Notes under the pieces: generated by a model
What the model saw: the letters and a program-made list of their open reading frames with translations, nothing else
Told to the model about the DNA's origin: nothing
The model's database searches: none
Program-made: the position numbers and the translations under genes
In this document: positions 1 to 6,374 of the stretch, piece by piece
Layout of the letters: each line of letters starts with the position of its first letter
Position numbering within the stretch: the stretch's first letter is position 1
NCBI GenBank assembly: GCA_903898725.1
Contig: CAIUGQ010000210.1
Location: forward strand, 1-17,613
Reading direction: 5' to 3'
DNA length: 17,613 nucleotides
Source: an uncultured Burkholderiales bacterium
GTDB lineage: Bacteria; Pseudomonadota; Gammaproteobacteria; Burkholderiales; Burkholderiaceae_E

Positions 1-2
1 GC

Positions 3-1166
3 TTCGTACAGGGCGACATCGACGCCTACATGGCGAACGACAAGAAGATCACCGAGAAGACCGGCATCGAGGACCGCGTTGACAACGAGGGCGGGGAGGA
101 CGTGCGTCCGAAGGCGGCCGTCGCCGCCAACGTCGGCAGCGGCCCCGACCTCATCCTGGCGACCAACGACGACGCCACTCTGTACCCGGACAAGCTGGTC
201 GACGTCACCGACCTGTGCGAGTACCTCGGCAAGAAGTACGGCGGCTGGTACGAGGGCTGCGAGGCCTACCTGCGCCCGGACGGCAAGAAGTGGATCGGCG
301 TGCCGCTGGGCACCGCCGGCGCGATGATGGTCTACCGCGACAGCCAGCTCAAGGCAGCGGGCATCAACGCCTTCCCCAAGGACACCGACGGGTTCCTGCG
401 GATGTTCAAGGCCCTCAAGGAAAAGGGCACGCCCGGCGGCATGGCGCTCGGCAACGCCACCGGCGACAGCGGCTGGACCTCGTGGCTGGTCTGGGCGCAC
501 GGCGGTCAGATGGTCGACAAGAACAACAAGGTCGTCATCGACAGCCCCGAGACGATCAAGGCCCTGGAGTATGCGAAGGAGCTCTACGCGACCTTCGTGC
601 CGGGCACGCTGTCGTGGCTCGACCCGAACAACAACAAGGCGTTCCTGGACGGCCAGATCAGCGTCACCAACAACGGGATCTCGGTCTACTACGCGGCGAA
701 GAATTCCAATGACCCGAAGGTCAAGGAACTCGTCTCCGACATCCAGCACTCGCAGTTCCCGGTCGGGCCGGTCGGCAAGCCCACCGAATTCCATCTGTTC
801 TTCAACCAGATGGTCATGAAGTACACGAAGTACCCGAAGGCCGCGAAGGAGTTCCTGCGCTTCATGATGGAGCAGGAGCAGTTCGACGCCTGGCTGACCG
901 GGTCGGGCGGCTACATCTCGCAGCCGCTGCGTGCCTACGAGAAGACCGCGATCTGGACGGTCGATCCGAAGCACACGCCGTACCGCGACGCGACCAAGAA
1001 CATGCGTCCGTCCGGCTACGCCGGCAAGCTCGGCTATGCATCGGCCGGCGTGCTCGCCGACTTCATCATGGCCAACATGGTGGCCGAGGCGGCCAGCGGA
1101 TCGAAGACGCCCAAGGAAGCGGCCGAGCGCGCGCAGAAGCGCGCGGAGCGCTACTACAAGGTCTGA
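3..1166 (+). CDS. Sugar ABC transporter solute-binding protein (5' end cut by window)
   Basis: This is the periplasmic binding component of a carbohydrate importer, which would deliver a sugar or glycoside to the permeases just downstream. The frame is open from base 3, and 387 residues are visible up to the TGA at 1164-1166. The N-terminus and signal peptide lie outside the window, so the ATG at 30 is internal. Features of extracellular solute-binding protein family 1 include the GPDLILATNDD stretch, the IGVPLGTAGAMMVYR core, the DGQISVTNNGISVYYAAK segment and the late FLRFMMEQEQFDAWL helix. Many Trp and Tyr residues (GGWYEGCEAY, GWTSWLVWAHGG) fit sugar stacking. Two MalF/MalG-like permeases follow in the same direction after a 170-base gap holding stem-loops. 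The substrate cannot be named. The family is secure; the true start is not visible. Confidence 0.9.
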   Translation, partial: FVQGDIDAYMANDKKITEKTGIEDRVDNEGGEDVRPKAAVAANVGSGPDLILATNDDATLYPDKLVDVTDLCEYLGKKYGGWYEGCEAYLRPDGKKWIGVPLGTAGAMMVYRDSQLKAAGINAFPKDTDGFLRMFKALKEKGTPGGMALGNATGDSGWTSWLVWAHGGQMVDKNNKVVIDSPETIKALEYAKELYATFVPGTLSWLDPNNNKAFLDGQISVTNNGISVYYAAKNSNDPKVKELVSDIQHSQFPVGPVGKPTEFHLFFNQMVMKYTKYPKAAKEFLRFMMEQEQFDAWLTGSGGYISQPLRAYEKTAIWTVDPKHTPYRDATKNMRPSGYAGKLGYASAGVLADFIMANMVAEAASGSKTPKEAAERAQKRAERYYKV

Positions 1167-1232
1167 CCGGGGGCAGTCGGCGAGCACTGCTCGCCGCCCG
1201 GTCAGGTCGGGCCGGCATGCTTGCCGGCCCGA
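1165..1232 (+). terminator. Two stem-loops after the binding-protein gene (partial terminator or mRNA stabiliser)
   Basis: The first hairpin has a perfect 8-bp stem, CGGCGAGC (1178-1185) with GCTCGCCG (1189-1196) around ACT. It is extended by GACCGGG (1165-1171) pairing CCCGGTC (1197-1203), with a 6-base bulge on one side. The second has an 11-bp stem, TCGGGCCGGCA (1207-1217) with TGCCGGCCCGA (1222-1232), around the loop TGCT. No T-tract follows. The position, immediately after a binding-protein stop codon and before the permeases, is where other importers use 3' stem-loops to keep binding-protein mRNA more abundant than permease mRNA. That role is inferred. Confidence 0.6.
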
Positions 1233-1292
1233 GCCCGGTGCACCCCGCCACCTGACCCGACCGGGCGCCCCCGCCGCTTCCCCTGCGTCCCC

Positions 1293-1322
1293 CCGCTTCA
1301 CCCGTTTCACCCGCTTCACCCG
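1293..1322 (+). repeat. Short 9-bp tandem repeat, unit CCGYTTCAC, three copies
   Basis: Three consecutive copies, 1293-1301, 1302-1310 and 1311-1319, differ only at one C/T position and are followed by another CCG. They sit just upstream of the GGAGA ribosome-binding site of the first permease. They may be simple slippage in a pyrimidine-rich leader. Copy number could alter the spacing or structure of the permease leader, but nothing shows this directly. Confidence 0.7.
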
Positions 1323-1336
1323 GAGACACACCCACC

Positions 1337-2296
1337 ATGCACCAGCGCGTGCAGACCGCTCCCGATGCCGCCGCAGCGGCTCGACCCCAGATGACGATGC
1401 TGGAGCGGCTCCAGAACAACCGGAACGCACTGGGGCTCGTCTTCATGGTGCCGGCCGGGGTGCTGCTGCTCCTGTTCCTCACCTATCCGCTCGGGCTCGG
1501 CGTCTGGCTGGGCTTCACCGATGCGAAGATCGGCCGCGCCGGTACCTTCGTCGGCCTCGAGAACTACGAGTTCCTGTTCGGCGACAGCGTCACGCGCCTG
1601 GCGCTGTTCAACACGCTCTTCTACACGTTCATCGCGAGCATCCTGAAGTTCGTGCTCGGCCTGTGGCTCGCGATCCTGATGAACCAGCGCCTCAAGCACA
1701 CGACGCTGCTGCGCGCGATCGTGCTGTTGCCCTGGATCGTGCCCACCGCGCTGTCGGCGATCGCGTTCTGGTGGATCTTCGACAGCCAGTTCTCGATCGT
1801 CAGCTGGATCCTGGTGAAGCTCGGCCTGATCGACGGCTACATCGACTTCCTCGGCGATCCGTGGAATGCCCGCCTCTCCACGATCGCGGCCAACGTCTGG
1901 CGCGGCATCCCGTTCGTCGCGATCTCGCTGCTGGCCGGGCTGCAGACCATCTCGCCCTCGCTCTACGAGGCGGCGGCGATCGACGGGGCGACGCCCTGGC
2001 AGCAGTTCCGCAACGTCACGCTGCCGCTGCTGACCCCGATCATCGCGGTCGTGATGACCTTCTCGGTGCTGTTCACCTTCACCGACTTCCAGCTGATCTA
2101 CGTGCTGACGCGCGGCGGACCGCTGAACTCGACCCACCTGATGGCGACGCTGGCCTTCCAGCGCGGCATCTCGGGCGGAGCGATCGGGGAGGGGGCGGCG
2201 ATCGCCACGGCGATGGTGCCCTTCCTTCTGGGCGCGATCATGTTCTCGTACTTCGGCTTGCAGCGTCGGGCCTGGCAGCAGGGAGGCGACAAGTGA
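1337..2296 (+). CDS. Sugar ABC transporter permease, MalF/UgpA-like
   Basis: This is one of two inner-membrane subunits forming the sugar importer's channel. It has 319 residues. The ATG at 1337 is preceded by GGAGA at 1322-1326. After a polar N-terminus, the first membrane helix is in the NALGLVFMVPAGVLLLLFLTY region, followed by about five more. The cytoplasmic EAA loop, YEAAAIDGATPWQQFRNVTL, carries the Gly of the EAA-X3-G-X9-I/L-X-L-P motif that docks on the ATPase. The binding-protein gene lies upstream. The stop TGA overlaps the GTG start of the next permease in GTGA, so the two permeases are probably translationally coupled. Family is secure; substrate is unknown. Confidence 0.95.
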   Translation: MHQRVQTAPDAAAAARPQMTMLERLQNNRNALGLVFMVPAGVLLLLFLTYPLGLGVWLGFTDAKIGRAGTFVGLENYEFLFGDSVTRLALFNTLFYTFIASILKFVLGLWLAILMNQRLKHTTLLRAIVLLPWIVPTALSAIAFWWIFDSQFSIVSWILVKLGLIDGYIDFLGDPWNARLSTIAANVWRGIPFVAISLLAGLQTISPSLYEAAAIDGATPWQQFRNVTLPLLTPIIAVVMTFSVLFTFTDFQLIYVLTRGGPLNSTHLMATLAFQRGISGGAIGEGAAIATAMVPFLLGAIMFSYFGLQRRAWQQGGDK

Positions 2297-3168
2297 GCAA
2301 GGAAGAAGCCATCGATTCGCAGGGCATGGATTTCCTGCAGACATCCGGCCGACGCTGGATGACCACCTACATCCCGATCGCGCTGTTCCTCTTCGTGCTG
2401 CTGTTCCCGTTCTACTGGATGGGCATCACGTCGTTCAAGCCGAACGAGGAACTGCTGGCCCGCGACGGGAATCCGTTCTGGGTCTCGAGCCCGACGCTGG
2501 CGCACTTCAAGAAGCTGCTCTTCGACACCGAGTACCCGTCGTGGCTGATGAACACCATGCTGGTGTCCGTCATCGCGACCCTGGTGTCGCTGTTCGCCGC
2601 GGTGCTCGCCGCCTACGCGATCGAACGGCTGCGCTTCAAGGGCTCGCGCGCGGTCGGCCTGGGGATCTTCCTCGCCTACCTGATCCCGCCCTCGATCCTG
2701 TTCATCCCGCTGGCGCTCGTGCTGCAGAACCTCGGGCTGTTCAACACGCGCTGGGCGCTGGTCTTCACGTACCCGACCTTCCTGATCCCGTTCTGCACCT
2801 GGCTGCTGATGGGCTATTTCCGGTCGATCCCGTACGAACTCGAGGAATGTGCGCTGATCGACGGTGCCTCGCGCTGGGAGATCCTGGTCAAGATCATCCT
2901 GCCGCTGGCGGTGCCGGGGCTGATCTCGGCGGGCATCTTCGCGTTCACGCTCTCCTGGAACGAGTTCATCTACGCGCTGACCTTCGTGTCCGACTCCGAG
3001 ATCAAGACGGTGCCGGTGGCGGTGGTCACCGAACTGGTCGAGGGCGACGTCTACCACTGGGGGCCGCTGATGGCGGGCGCGCTGCTCGGCTCGCTGCCCG
3101 TGGCGGTCTTCTATTCGTTCTTCGTCGAGTACTACGTGGCGGGGATGACCGGCGCGGTCAAGGAGTAG
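2293..3168 (+). CDS. Sugar ABC transporter permease, MalG/UgpE-like
   Basis: This is the second channel subunit of the sugar importer, 291 residues. I place the start at GTG 2293 because GGGAGG lies 6 bases upstream at 2281-2286 and because it overlaps the previous stop in GTGA. ATG 2326 is a weaker alternative. The first helix, IPIALFLFVLLFPFYWMG, and the following SFKPNEEL segment are typical of MalG-type proteins. The EAA loop reads YELEECALIDGASRWEILVK and continues into ILPLAVPGL. No ATPase gene follows; the next gene is hemH. The MalK-type ATPase must lie upstream of the window or be shared with another system. Confidence 0.95.
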   Translation: MSKEEAIDSQGMDFLQTSGRRWMTTYIPIALFLFVLLFPFYWMGITSFKPNEELLARDGNPFWVSSPTLAHFKKLLFDTEYPSWLMNTMLVSVIATLVSLFAAVLAAYAIERLRFKGSRAVGLGIFLAYLIPPSILFIPLALVLQNLGLFNTRWALVFTYPTFLIPFCTWLLMGYFRSIPYELEECALIDGASRWEILVKIILPLAVPGLISAGIFAFTLSWNEFIYALTFVSDSEIKTVPVAVVTELVEGDVYHWGPLMAGALLGSLPVAVFYSFFVEYYVAGMTGAVKE

Positions 3169-3195
3169 TCGGGCGGGCGAGTAGACGCAGGCCGG

Positions 3196-3215
3196 CACCC
3201 CCTATTCGGGGGGTG
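3196..3215 (+). terminator. Stem-loop between the sugar permease and hemH
   Basis: CACCCCC (3196-3202) pairs with GGGGGTG (3209-3215) around a 6-base loop, 28 bases after the permease stop. There is no T-tract, so it is at best a weak terminator. It lies where the -35 region of the hemH promoter would be expected. Confidence 0.4.
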
Positions 3216-3230
3216 TGGCACCGGGCTTGG

Positions 3231-3236
3231 TAGACT
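3231..3236 (+). promoter_or_regulatory. Putative -10 element (TAGACT) for a near-leaderless hemH transcript
   Basis: TAGACT lies 8 bases before the hemH ATG at 3245. Transcription starting about 7 bases downstream would begin at or next to the start codon. No purine-rich ribosome-binding site is visible before the ATG, and no good -35 element is present. The MarR gene in this window shows the same arrangement. Confidence 0.4.
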
Positions 3237-3244
3237 GCGCGGTT

Positions 3245-4357
3245 ATGCCTCGCCCCTCCGCCCCGCCAGCCTTCGACCACGCGACTCGGCCCCGCACGGC
3301 CGTTCTGGTCGTCCAGCTCGGCACGCCCGCCGCACCGACCGCGGCGGCGCTGCGCCCTTACCTCGCGCAGTTCCTCGGCGATCCTCGGGTGGTCGAGATC
3401 CCCCGGCTGCTCTGGTGGCCGATCCTCCACGGGATCATCCTCAACACCCGGCCCGCCAAGTCGGCGAAGAAGTACGCCAGCGTCTGGACGGACGAGGGCT
3501 CGCCGCTGATGGTGCACTCCGTGCGCCAGGCCAAGCTGCTGCGCGGTGCACTGGGCGAGCGGGGGCATGACGTCGAGGTGGCGCTCGCCATGCGCTACGG
3601 CGAGCCGTCGATCGCCACGGTGCTCGAGGGCCTGCGCGAGCGCAACGTCACGCGGCTGCTGGTGCTGCCAATGTATCCGCAGTACTCGGCGTCCACCACC
3701 GCGACCGTCTTCGACGAGGTCCACCGCGTGCTGGCCGGCTGGCGCAATCTGCCCGAGGTGCGCTGGGTCCGCAGCTTCCATGCCGATGACGGCTACATCG
3801 ATGCGCTCGCCACCCAGGTGCGCGCGTCCTGGGACCGCAACGGCCGTGGCGAACGGCTGCTGATGAGCTTCCACGGCGTGCCGCGGCGCTCGCTCGACCT
3901 CGGCGACCCGTACCACTGCGAATGCCACGCGACCGCCCGGCGACTCGCGGAGCGCCTCGGCCTGGCCCGCGAGGAATGGGTGGTCACCTTCCAGTCGCGC
4001 TTCGGCAAGGCGCAGTGGCTCCAGCCCTACACGGAGCCGACGCTGGAGCGGCTGGCCCGCGAGGGCGTGCGCCGCATCGACGCGGTCTGCCCCGGGTTCG
4101 TGGCCGACTGCCTCGAGACGCTCGAGGAGATCGCGATGGAGGCCAAGGAGGCCTTCCTGCATGCCGGCGGCGAGTCGTTCCAATACATCGACTGCCTCAA
4201 TGGCGCGCCCGCCTTCATCGACGGTCTGGCCGGACTGGTCGAGCGTCAGGTCTCGGGCTGGCCGACGCTCGCCCTCGATGCCGAGGCGTCCGTGCGGCGC
4301 GACAAGCTCCTGGTCGAGCGCCGCGCCCGCGCCGTGGAGCTCGGCGCTCAGGGCTGA
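3245..4357 (+). CDS. hemH: Ferrochelatase
   Basis: This enzyme inserts ferrous iron into protoporphyrin IX, the last step of protoheme synthesis. It has 370 residues from ATG 3245. An in-frame GTG at 3215 is less likely because the family usually starts shortly before the PRTAVLVVQLGTP strand. Recognisable blocks are LGDPRVVEIPRLLWWPILHG, YASVWTDEGSPL, VLPMYPQYSASTTATVFD, SFHGVPRRSLDLGDPYHCEC and TFQSRFGKAQWLQPYTEPTL. The catalytic His is H210 and the conserved acid in DCLETLEE is E291. Their spacing of 81 residues matches the H183/E264 pair of the Bacillus enzyme. The gene is unrelated in role to its neighbours and converges with the next gene. Confidence 0.98.
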   Translation: MPRPSAPPAFDHATRPRTAVLVVQLGTPAAPTAAALRPYLAQFLGDPRVVEIPRLLWWPILHGIILNTRPAKSAKKYASVWTDEGSPLMVHSVRQAKLLRGALGERGHDVEVALAMRYGEPSIATVLEGLRERNVTRLLVLPMYPQYSASTTATVFDEVHRVLAGWRNLPEVRWVRSFHADDGYIDALATQVRASWDRNGRGERLLMSFHGVPRRSLDLGDPYHCECHATARRLAERLGLAREEWVVTFQSRFGKAQWLQPYTEPTLERLAREGVRRIDAVCPGFVADCLETLEEIAMEAKEAFLHAGGESFQYIDCLNGAPAFIDGLAGLVERQVSGWPTLALDAEASVRRDKLLVERRARAVELGAQG

Positions 4358-4362
4358 GGCCC

Positions 4363-4387
4363 CCGCCCGGCAGAGGTGCCGGGGCGG
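4363..4387. terminator. GC-rich stem-loop between converging hemH and the AmiC-like gene
   Basis: CCCGGCA (4366-4372) pairs with TGCCGGG (4377-4383) around GAGG. After a one-base bulge, CCG (4363-4365) pairs with CGG (4385-4387). It fills most of the 39-base gap between two converging stop codons and could act on both strands, but it lacks a T-tract on either side. Confidence 0.45.
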
Positions 4388-4396
4388 CCACGCCGA

Positions 4397-5635
4397 TCAG
4401 GTCGGCGCGAAGGTCCGGACGATGCCGAAGCCGAGCCCTTCGGCGGCAGCCAGGTAGATCGGCGTGGTCTTGTGCTCGTTCGAGCGCCAGCGTGTTCCCC
4501 GGATCGAGTCGTAGCGCACGCTGCCATCGGCGTGCCGGCTGCCGTCGAGCAGCCCGCGCAGGAAGGTGACGCCCTCCCAGGTCGACTGACCGAGCGCGTT
4601 GAGCGCCGGCGCCCGCTCGCCGAACCGGCTCCAGTAGCGTTCGCGGAAGGCGCCGTTGCGTTCGGTCGCGAGCCCCGCGAAATAGCCGGACGCGACGTAC
4701 AGGCCCTCGCTGCATTCGGCGCCCATCGCCAGCAGCCCGTTCTCCTCGATGGCGCAGCCCAGCCGCGGCATGCGCTCGGCGAGCCCGCTGTCACGGAACG
4801 CGCGTCCGAAGTCGATCGCATCCTGGCCGACCATCGACAGCAGGACCGCCTGCGCGCCGCTGCTGCGGATCGCATCGATCAGACGGTCGTGGTCGCAGCG
4901 CCCGAGCGGCACGAAGGCATCGCCCACCACCGAACAGCCGCGCTCGACGAGCCTGCGCCGCGCCAGGGCGTGGGTGCGTCGGGGCCACAGGTAGTCGTTG
5001 CCCGCCAGGAACCAGCGCGACAGGCGCCAGCGCTCGATCATCCAGTCGAGGGGCGGCAGCAGCTGCATCGCGGGGGTCTCCCCGACTGCGTACACCCCGT
5101 CGGGCAGGGCACCGCCCTCGTAGAGGGGCGTGTAGACGAAGGGCACCGTGAGCGCGCCGGCCGAGGTGATCCGCTCGCGCACGGAACTCGTGTGCATGCC
5201 GATGATCGCGTCGATGCCGGTCCCGGCGGCGAGCTCCGCGAGATCGTCCTCGACCGACTCGGACTCGTCGCTCGCATCGATCAGGTGCAGCCGCACTTCG
5301 CGGCCGCGAACGCCGCCCTCGTCGTTCCACTGTTCGACGGCGAGGCGCGCACAGGCCAGGCTCGATGCGCCCCACAGGCCGGCGGTGCCCGAGGTCGGCA
5401 CGCACAGCGCGAGCCGGTAGGGTTCGGCGTCGAGGCCGCCCCACATCCGCCCGGTGTCACGCAGCGGGCGATGCGGCCCGCCCGGGCGCAGGCCGAGCCG
5501 ACGGCGTGCGGGCAGGGCGAATGCACCCTGTGTCGCGATGCGCGGCGTGGCGGCGGGGCCGGTCGTGAACCGAATCATGGGGAAGCGGGATCCGTGCGAG
5601 ACGCTCGGCGCGCCAGGCCGGTGCGCATCGGTCAT
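4397..5635 (-). CDS. AmiC/NhlC-like amide-binding protein (type-I periplasmic-binding fold, probably a cytoplasmic sensor)
   Basis: The protein has 412 residues from ATG 5635. A TTG at 5674 extends the frame but is an unlikely start. ATG 5446 (MWGGLDAEPYRLALC) would remove an N-terminus of about 63 residues that shows no recognisable domain. From about residue 72 it has the Peripla_BP fold of the AmiC/FmdD/UrtA group: YRLALCVPTSGTAG, ARLAVEQWNDEGGVRGR, DAIIGMHTSSVRERI, VPFVYTPLYEGG, and WFLAGNDYLWPRRTHALARR, which resembles AmiC's SDYIYPRE stretch. No hydrophobic signal sequence, lipobox or Tat motif is visible, so it is more likely a ligand sensor than a transporter subunit. It is divergent from a MarR gene, as AmiC-like and MarR-like genes are paired in some nitrile/amide clusters. 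Function as an amide sensor is inferred. Confidence 0.8.
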   Translation of the reverse strand: MTDAHRPGAPSVSHGSRFPMIRFTTGPAATPRIATQGAFALPARRRLGLRPGGPHRPLRDTGRMWGGLDAEPYRLALCVPTSGTAGLWGASSLACARLAVEQWNDEGGVRGREVRLHLIDASDESESVEDDLAELAAGTGIDAIIGMHTSSVRERITSAGALTVPFVYTPLYEGGALPDGVYAVGETPAMQLLPPLDWMIERWRLSRWFLAGNDYLWPRRTHALARRRLVERGCSVVGDAFVPLGRCDHDRLIDAIRSSGAQAVLLSMVGQDAIDFGRAFRDSGLAERMPRLGCAIEENGLLAMGAECSEGLYVASGYFAGLATERNGAFRERYWSRFGERAPALNALGQSTWEGVTFLRGLLDGSRHADGSVRYDSIRGTRWRSNEHKTTPIYLAAAEGLGFGIVRTFAPT

Positions 5636-5691
5636 GTTCACCGACCCGAGGCCGATCGTCACGATGCAATGCAACAGCGCAGGGGATGGCT

Positions 5692-5707
5692 AGCACATGC
5701 CGTTCCA
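5692..5707 (-). promoter_or_regulatory. Putative sigma54 (-24/-12) promoter of the AmiC-like gene
   Basis: Read on the minus strand, the element is TGGAACGGCATGTGCT. Against TGGCACG-N4-TTGCW it matches 10 of 12 defined positions and keeps the required GG-N10-GC spacing. Transcription would start near 5682, giving a leader of roughly 47 bases to ATG 5635. No NtrC-type site (GCACC/GGTGC dyad) was found in the short region beyond it. Nitrogen control would suit an ammonia-releasing pathway, but this is a motif match only. Confidence 0.4.
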
Positions 5708-5731
5708 CCCGCCGCGTCCGACGTCCGGTGC

Positions 5732-5760
5732 TGGATTCGGCGCGTGCGTGCCCCTAGAAT
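5732..5760 (+). promoter_or_regulatory. Putative promoter for the MarR gene, near-leaderless
   Basis: TAGAAT at 5755-5760 matches the -10 consensus at five of six positions and ends 6 bases before ATG 5767. A weak -35 candidate, TGGATT at 5732-5737, lies 17 bases upstream. Transcription would begin close to or at the start codon, and there is no ribosome-binding site. The element sits inside the 131-base divergent region shared with the AmiC-like gene. Confidence 0.45.
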
Positions 5761-5766
5761 GCGCGA

Positions 5767-6216
5767 ATGTCTTCGAACAGGCGCAGATCCGGTGCAGACG
5801 ACGCACCATCGCTGGCCGCTCTGCTGTCGGAGGCGAGCCGGCGGGCTTCTGCCGATCTGGAACGGGTCCTCGATCCCGAGGGCCTCCCGGTCGACCAGTG
5901 GCGGGTGCTGGAGCGCCTGGCCGACGGCAGCGGCCTGACCATGTCGGCGCTCGCCGACGCGGTCGACATGAAGCTGCCGTCGCTGTCGAAGCTGATCGAC
6001 CGCATGGTCGGCAGCGCGCTCGTGCAGCGCGCCCAGGATCCGGCCGATCAGCGCCGCGTGCTGGTCTACGTGTCCGACATCGGCCTCGAGAAGCACCGGC
6101 TCCTGCGCAACCGCGTGCGCCGCACCCGCCACGATCTCGAGACACGTCTGGGCGACGAACGCGGCCGCGAACTGCGCCGGCTGCTCGAAGACTTCCTGCG
6201 CCACCCCGGCGCCTGA
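5767..6216 (+). CDS. MarR-family transcriptional regulator
   Basis: This 149-residue protein is a normal length for the family, whose members bind DNA as dimers and usually repress until a small ligand binds. The winged helix-turn-helix runs from about residue 44 to 103. The recognition region is LTMSALADAVDMKLPSLSKL (57-76), and the wing carries DPADQRRVLVYVSD (91-104), the usual Asp-X-Arg-rich hairpin. The C-terminal helix, RRLLEDFLRH, would help dimerise. It is divergent from the AmiC-like gene and lies upstream of the SPFH/transporter/amidase run. It is therefore a candidate regulator of that run, perhaps through the dyad at 6285-6307. Its ligand and targets are inferred, not shown. Confidence 0.93.
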   Translation: MSSNRRRSGADDAPSLAALLSEASRRASADLERVLDPEGLPVDQWRVLERLADGSGLTMSALADAVDMKLPSLSKLIDRMVGSALVQRAQDPADQRRVLVYVSDIGLEKHRLLRNRVRRTRHDLETRLGDERGRELRRLLEDFLRHPGA

Positions 6217-6284
6217 GGGGCCTCGGCCCGTCCCGGACGCGTTTCGGCGCGTGCCCGCTCCACTTAGCCCGTTCCTGCAGGCGG

Positions 6285-6307
6285 ATTGTTTCCGTGGAAA
6301 ACAAAAT
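6285..6307. promoter_or_regulatory. AT-rich imperfect dyad, candidate operator
   Basis: ATTGTTTCC (6285-6293) faces GGAAAACAAAAT (6296-6307) around GT, with one extra A in the right arm. Part of the right arm recurs downstream: CGTGGAAAACAAA (6293-6305) is echoed by CACGGAAAATAAC (6314-6326), 9 of 13 bases identical and 21 bases further on. The dyad abuts a near-consensus promoter and is far more AT-rich than its surroundings. The MarR protein encoded just upstream is the obvious candidate binder. Confidence 0.5.
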
Positions 6308-6309
6308 GC

Positions 6310-6339
6310 TTGACACGGAAAATAACGGCTGACGATACT
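6310..6339 (+). promoter_or_regulatory. Sigma70-type promoter upstream of the SPFH gene
   Basis: A perfect TTGACA lies at 6310-6315. GATACT, matching the -10 consensus at four of six positions, lies at 6334-6339 after an 18-base spacer. The start would fall near 6346, giving a leader of about 30 bases before ATG 6375. It is the best promoter in the window. It may drive the SPFH gene alone or the whole downstream transporter-amidase run, because no comparable promoter was seen before 8079. Confidence 0.6.
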
Positions 6340-6374
6340 CGATCCGTGGTTTCTCCTACCGTGGGCGAGGGTGC

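Noticed and set aside
931..2292. The upstream part of the 745-codon plus-strand frame leading into the second sugar permease
   Set aside because: It overlaps the binding-protein end and the first permease out of frame. Real homology begins at GTG 2293, which has its own ribosome-binding site.
4376..5938. A 520-codon plus-strand open frame opposite the AmiC-like gene
   Set aside because: Its composition is that of an antisense shadow, and it runs through both the divergent promoter region and the MarR start.
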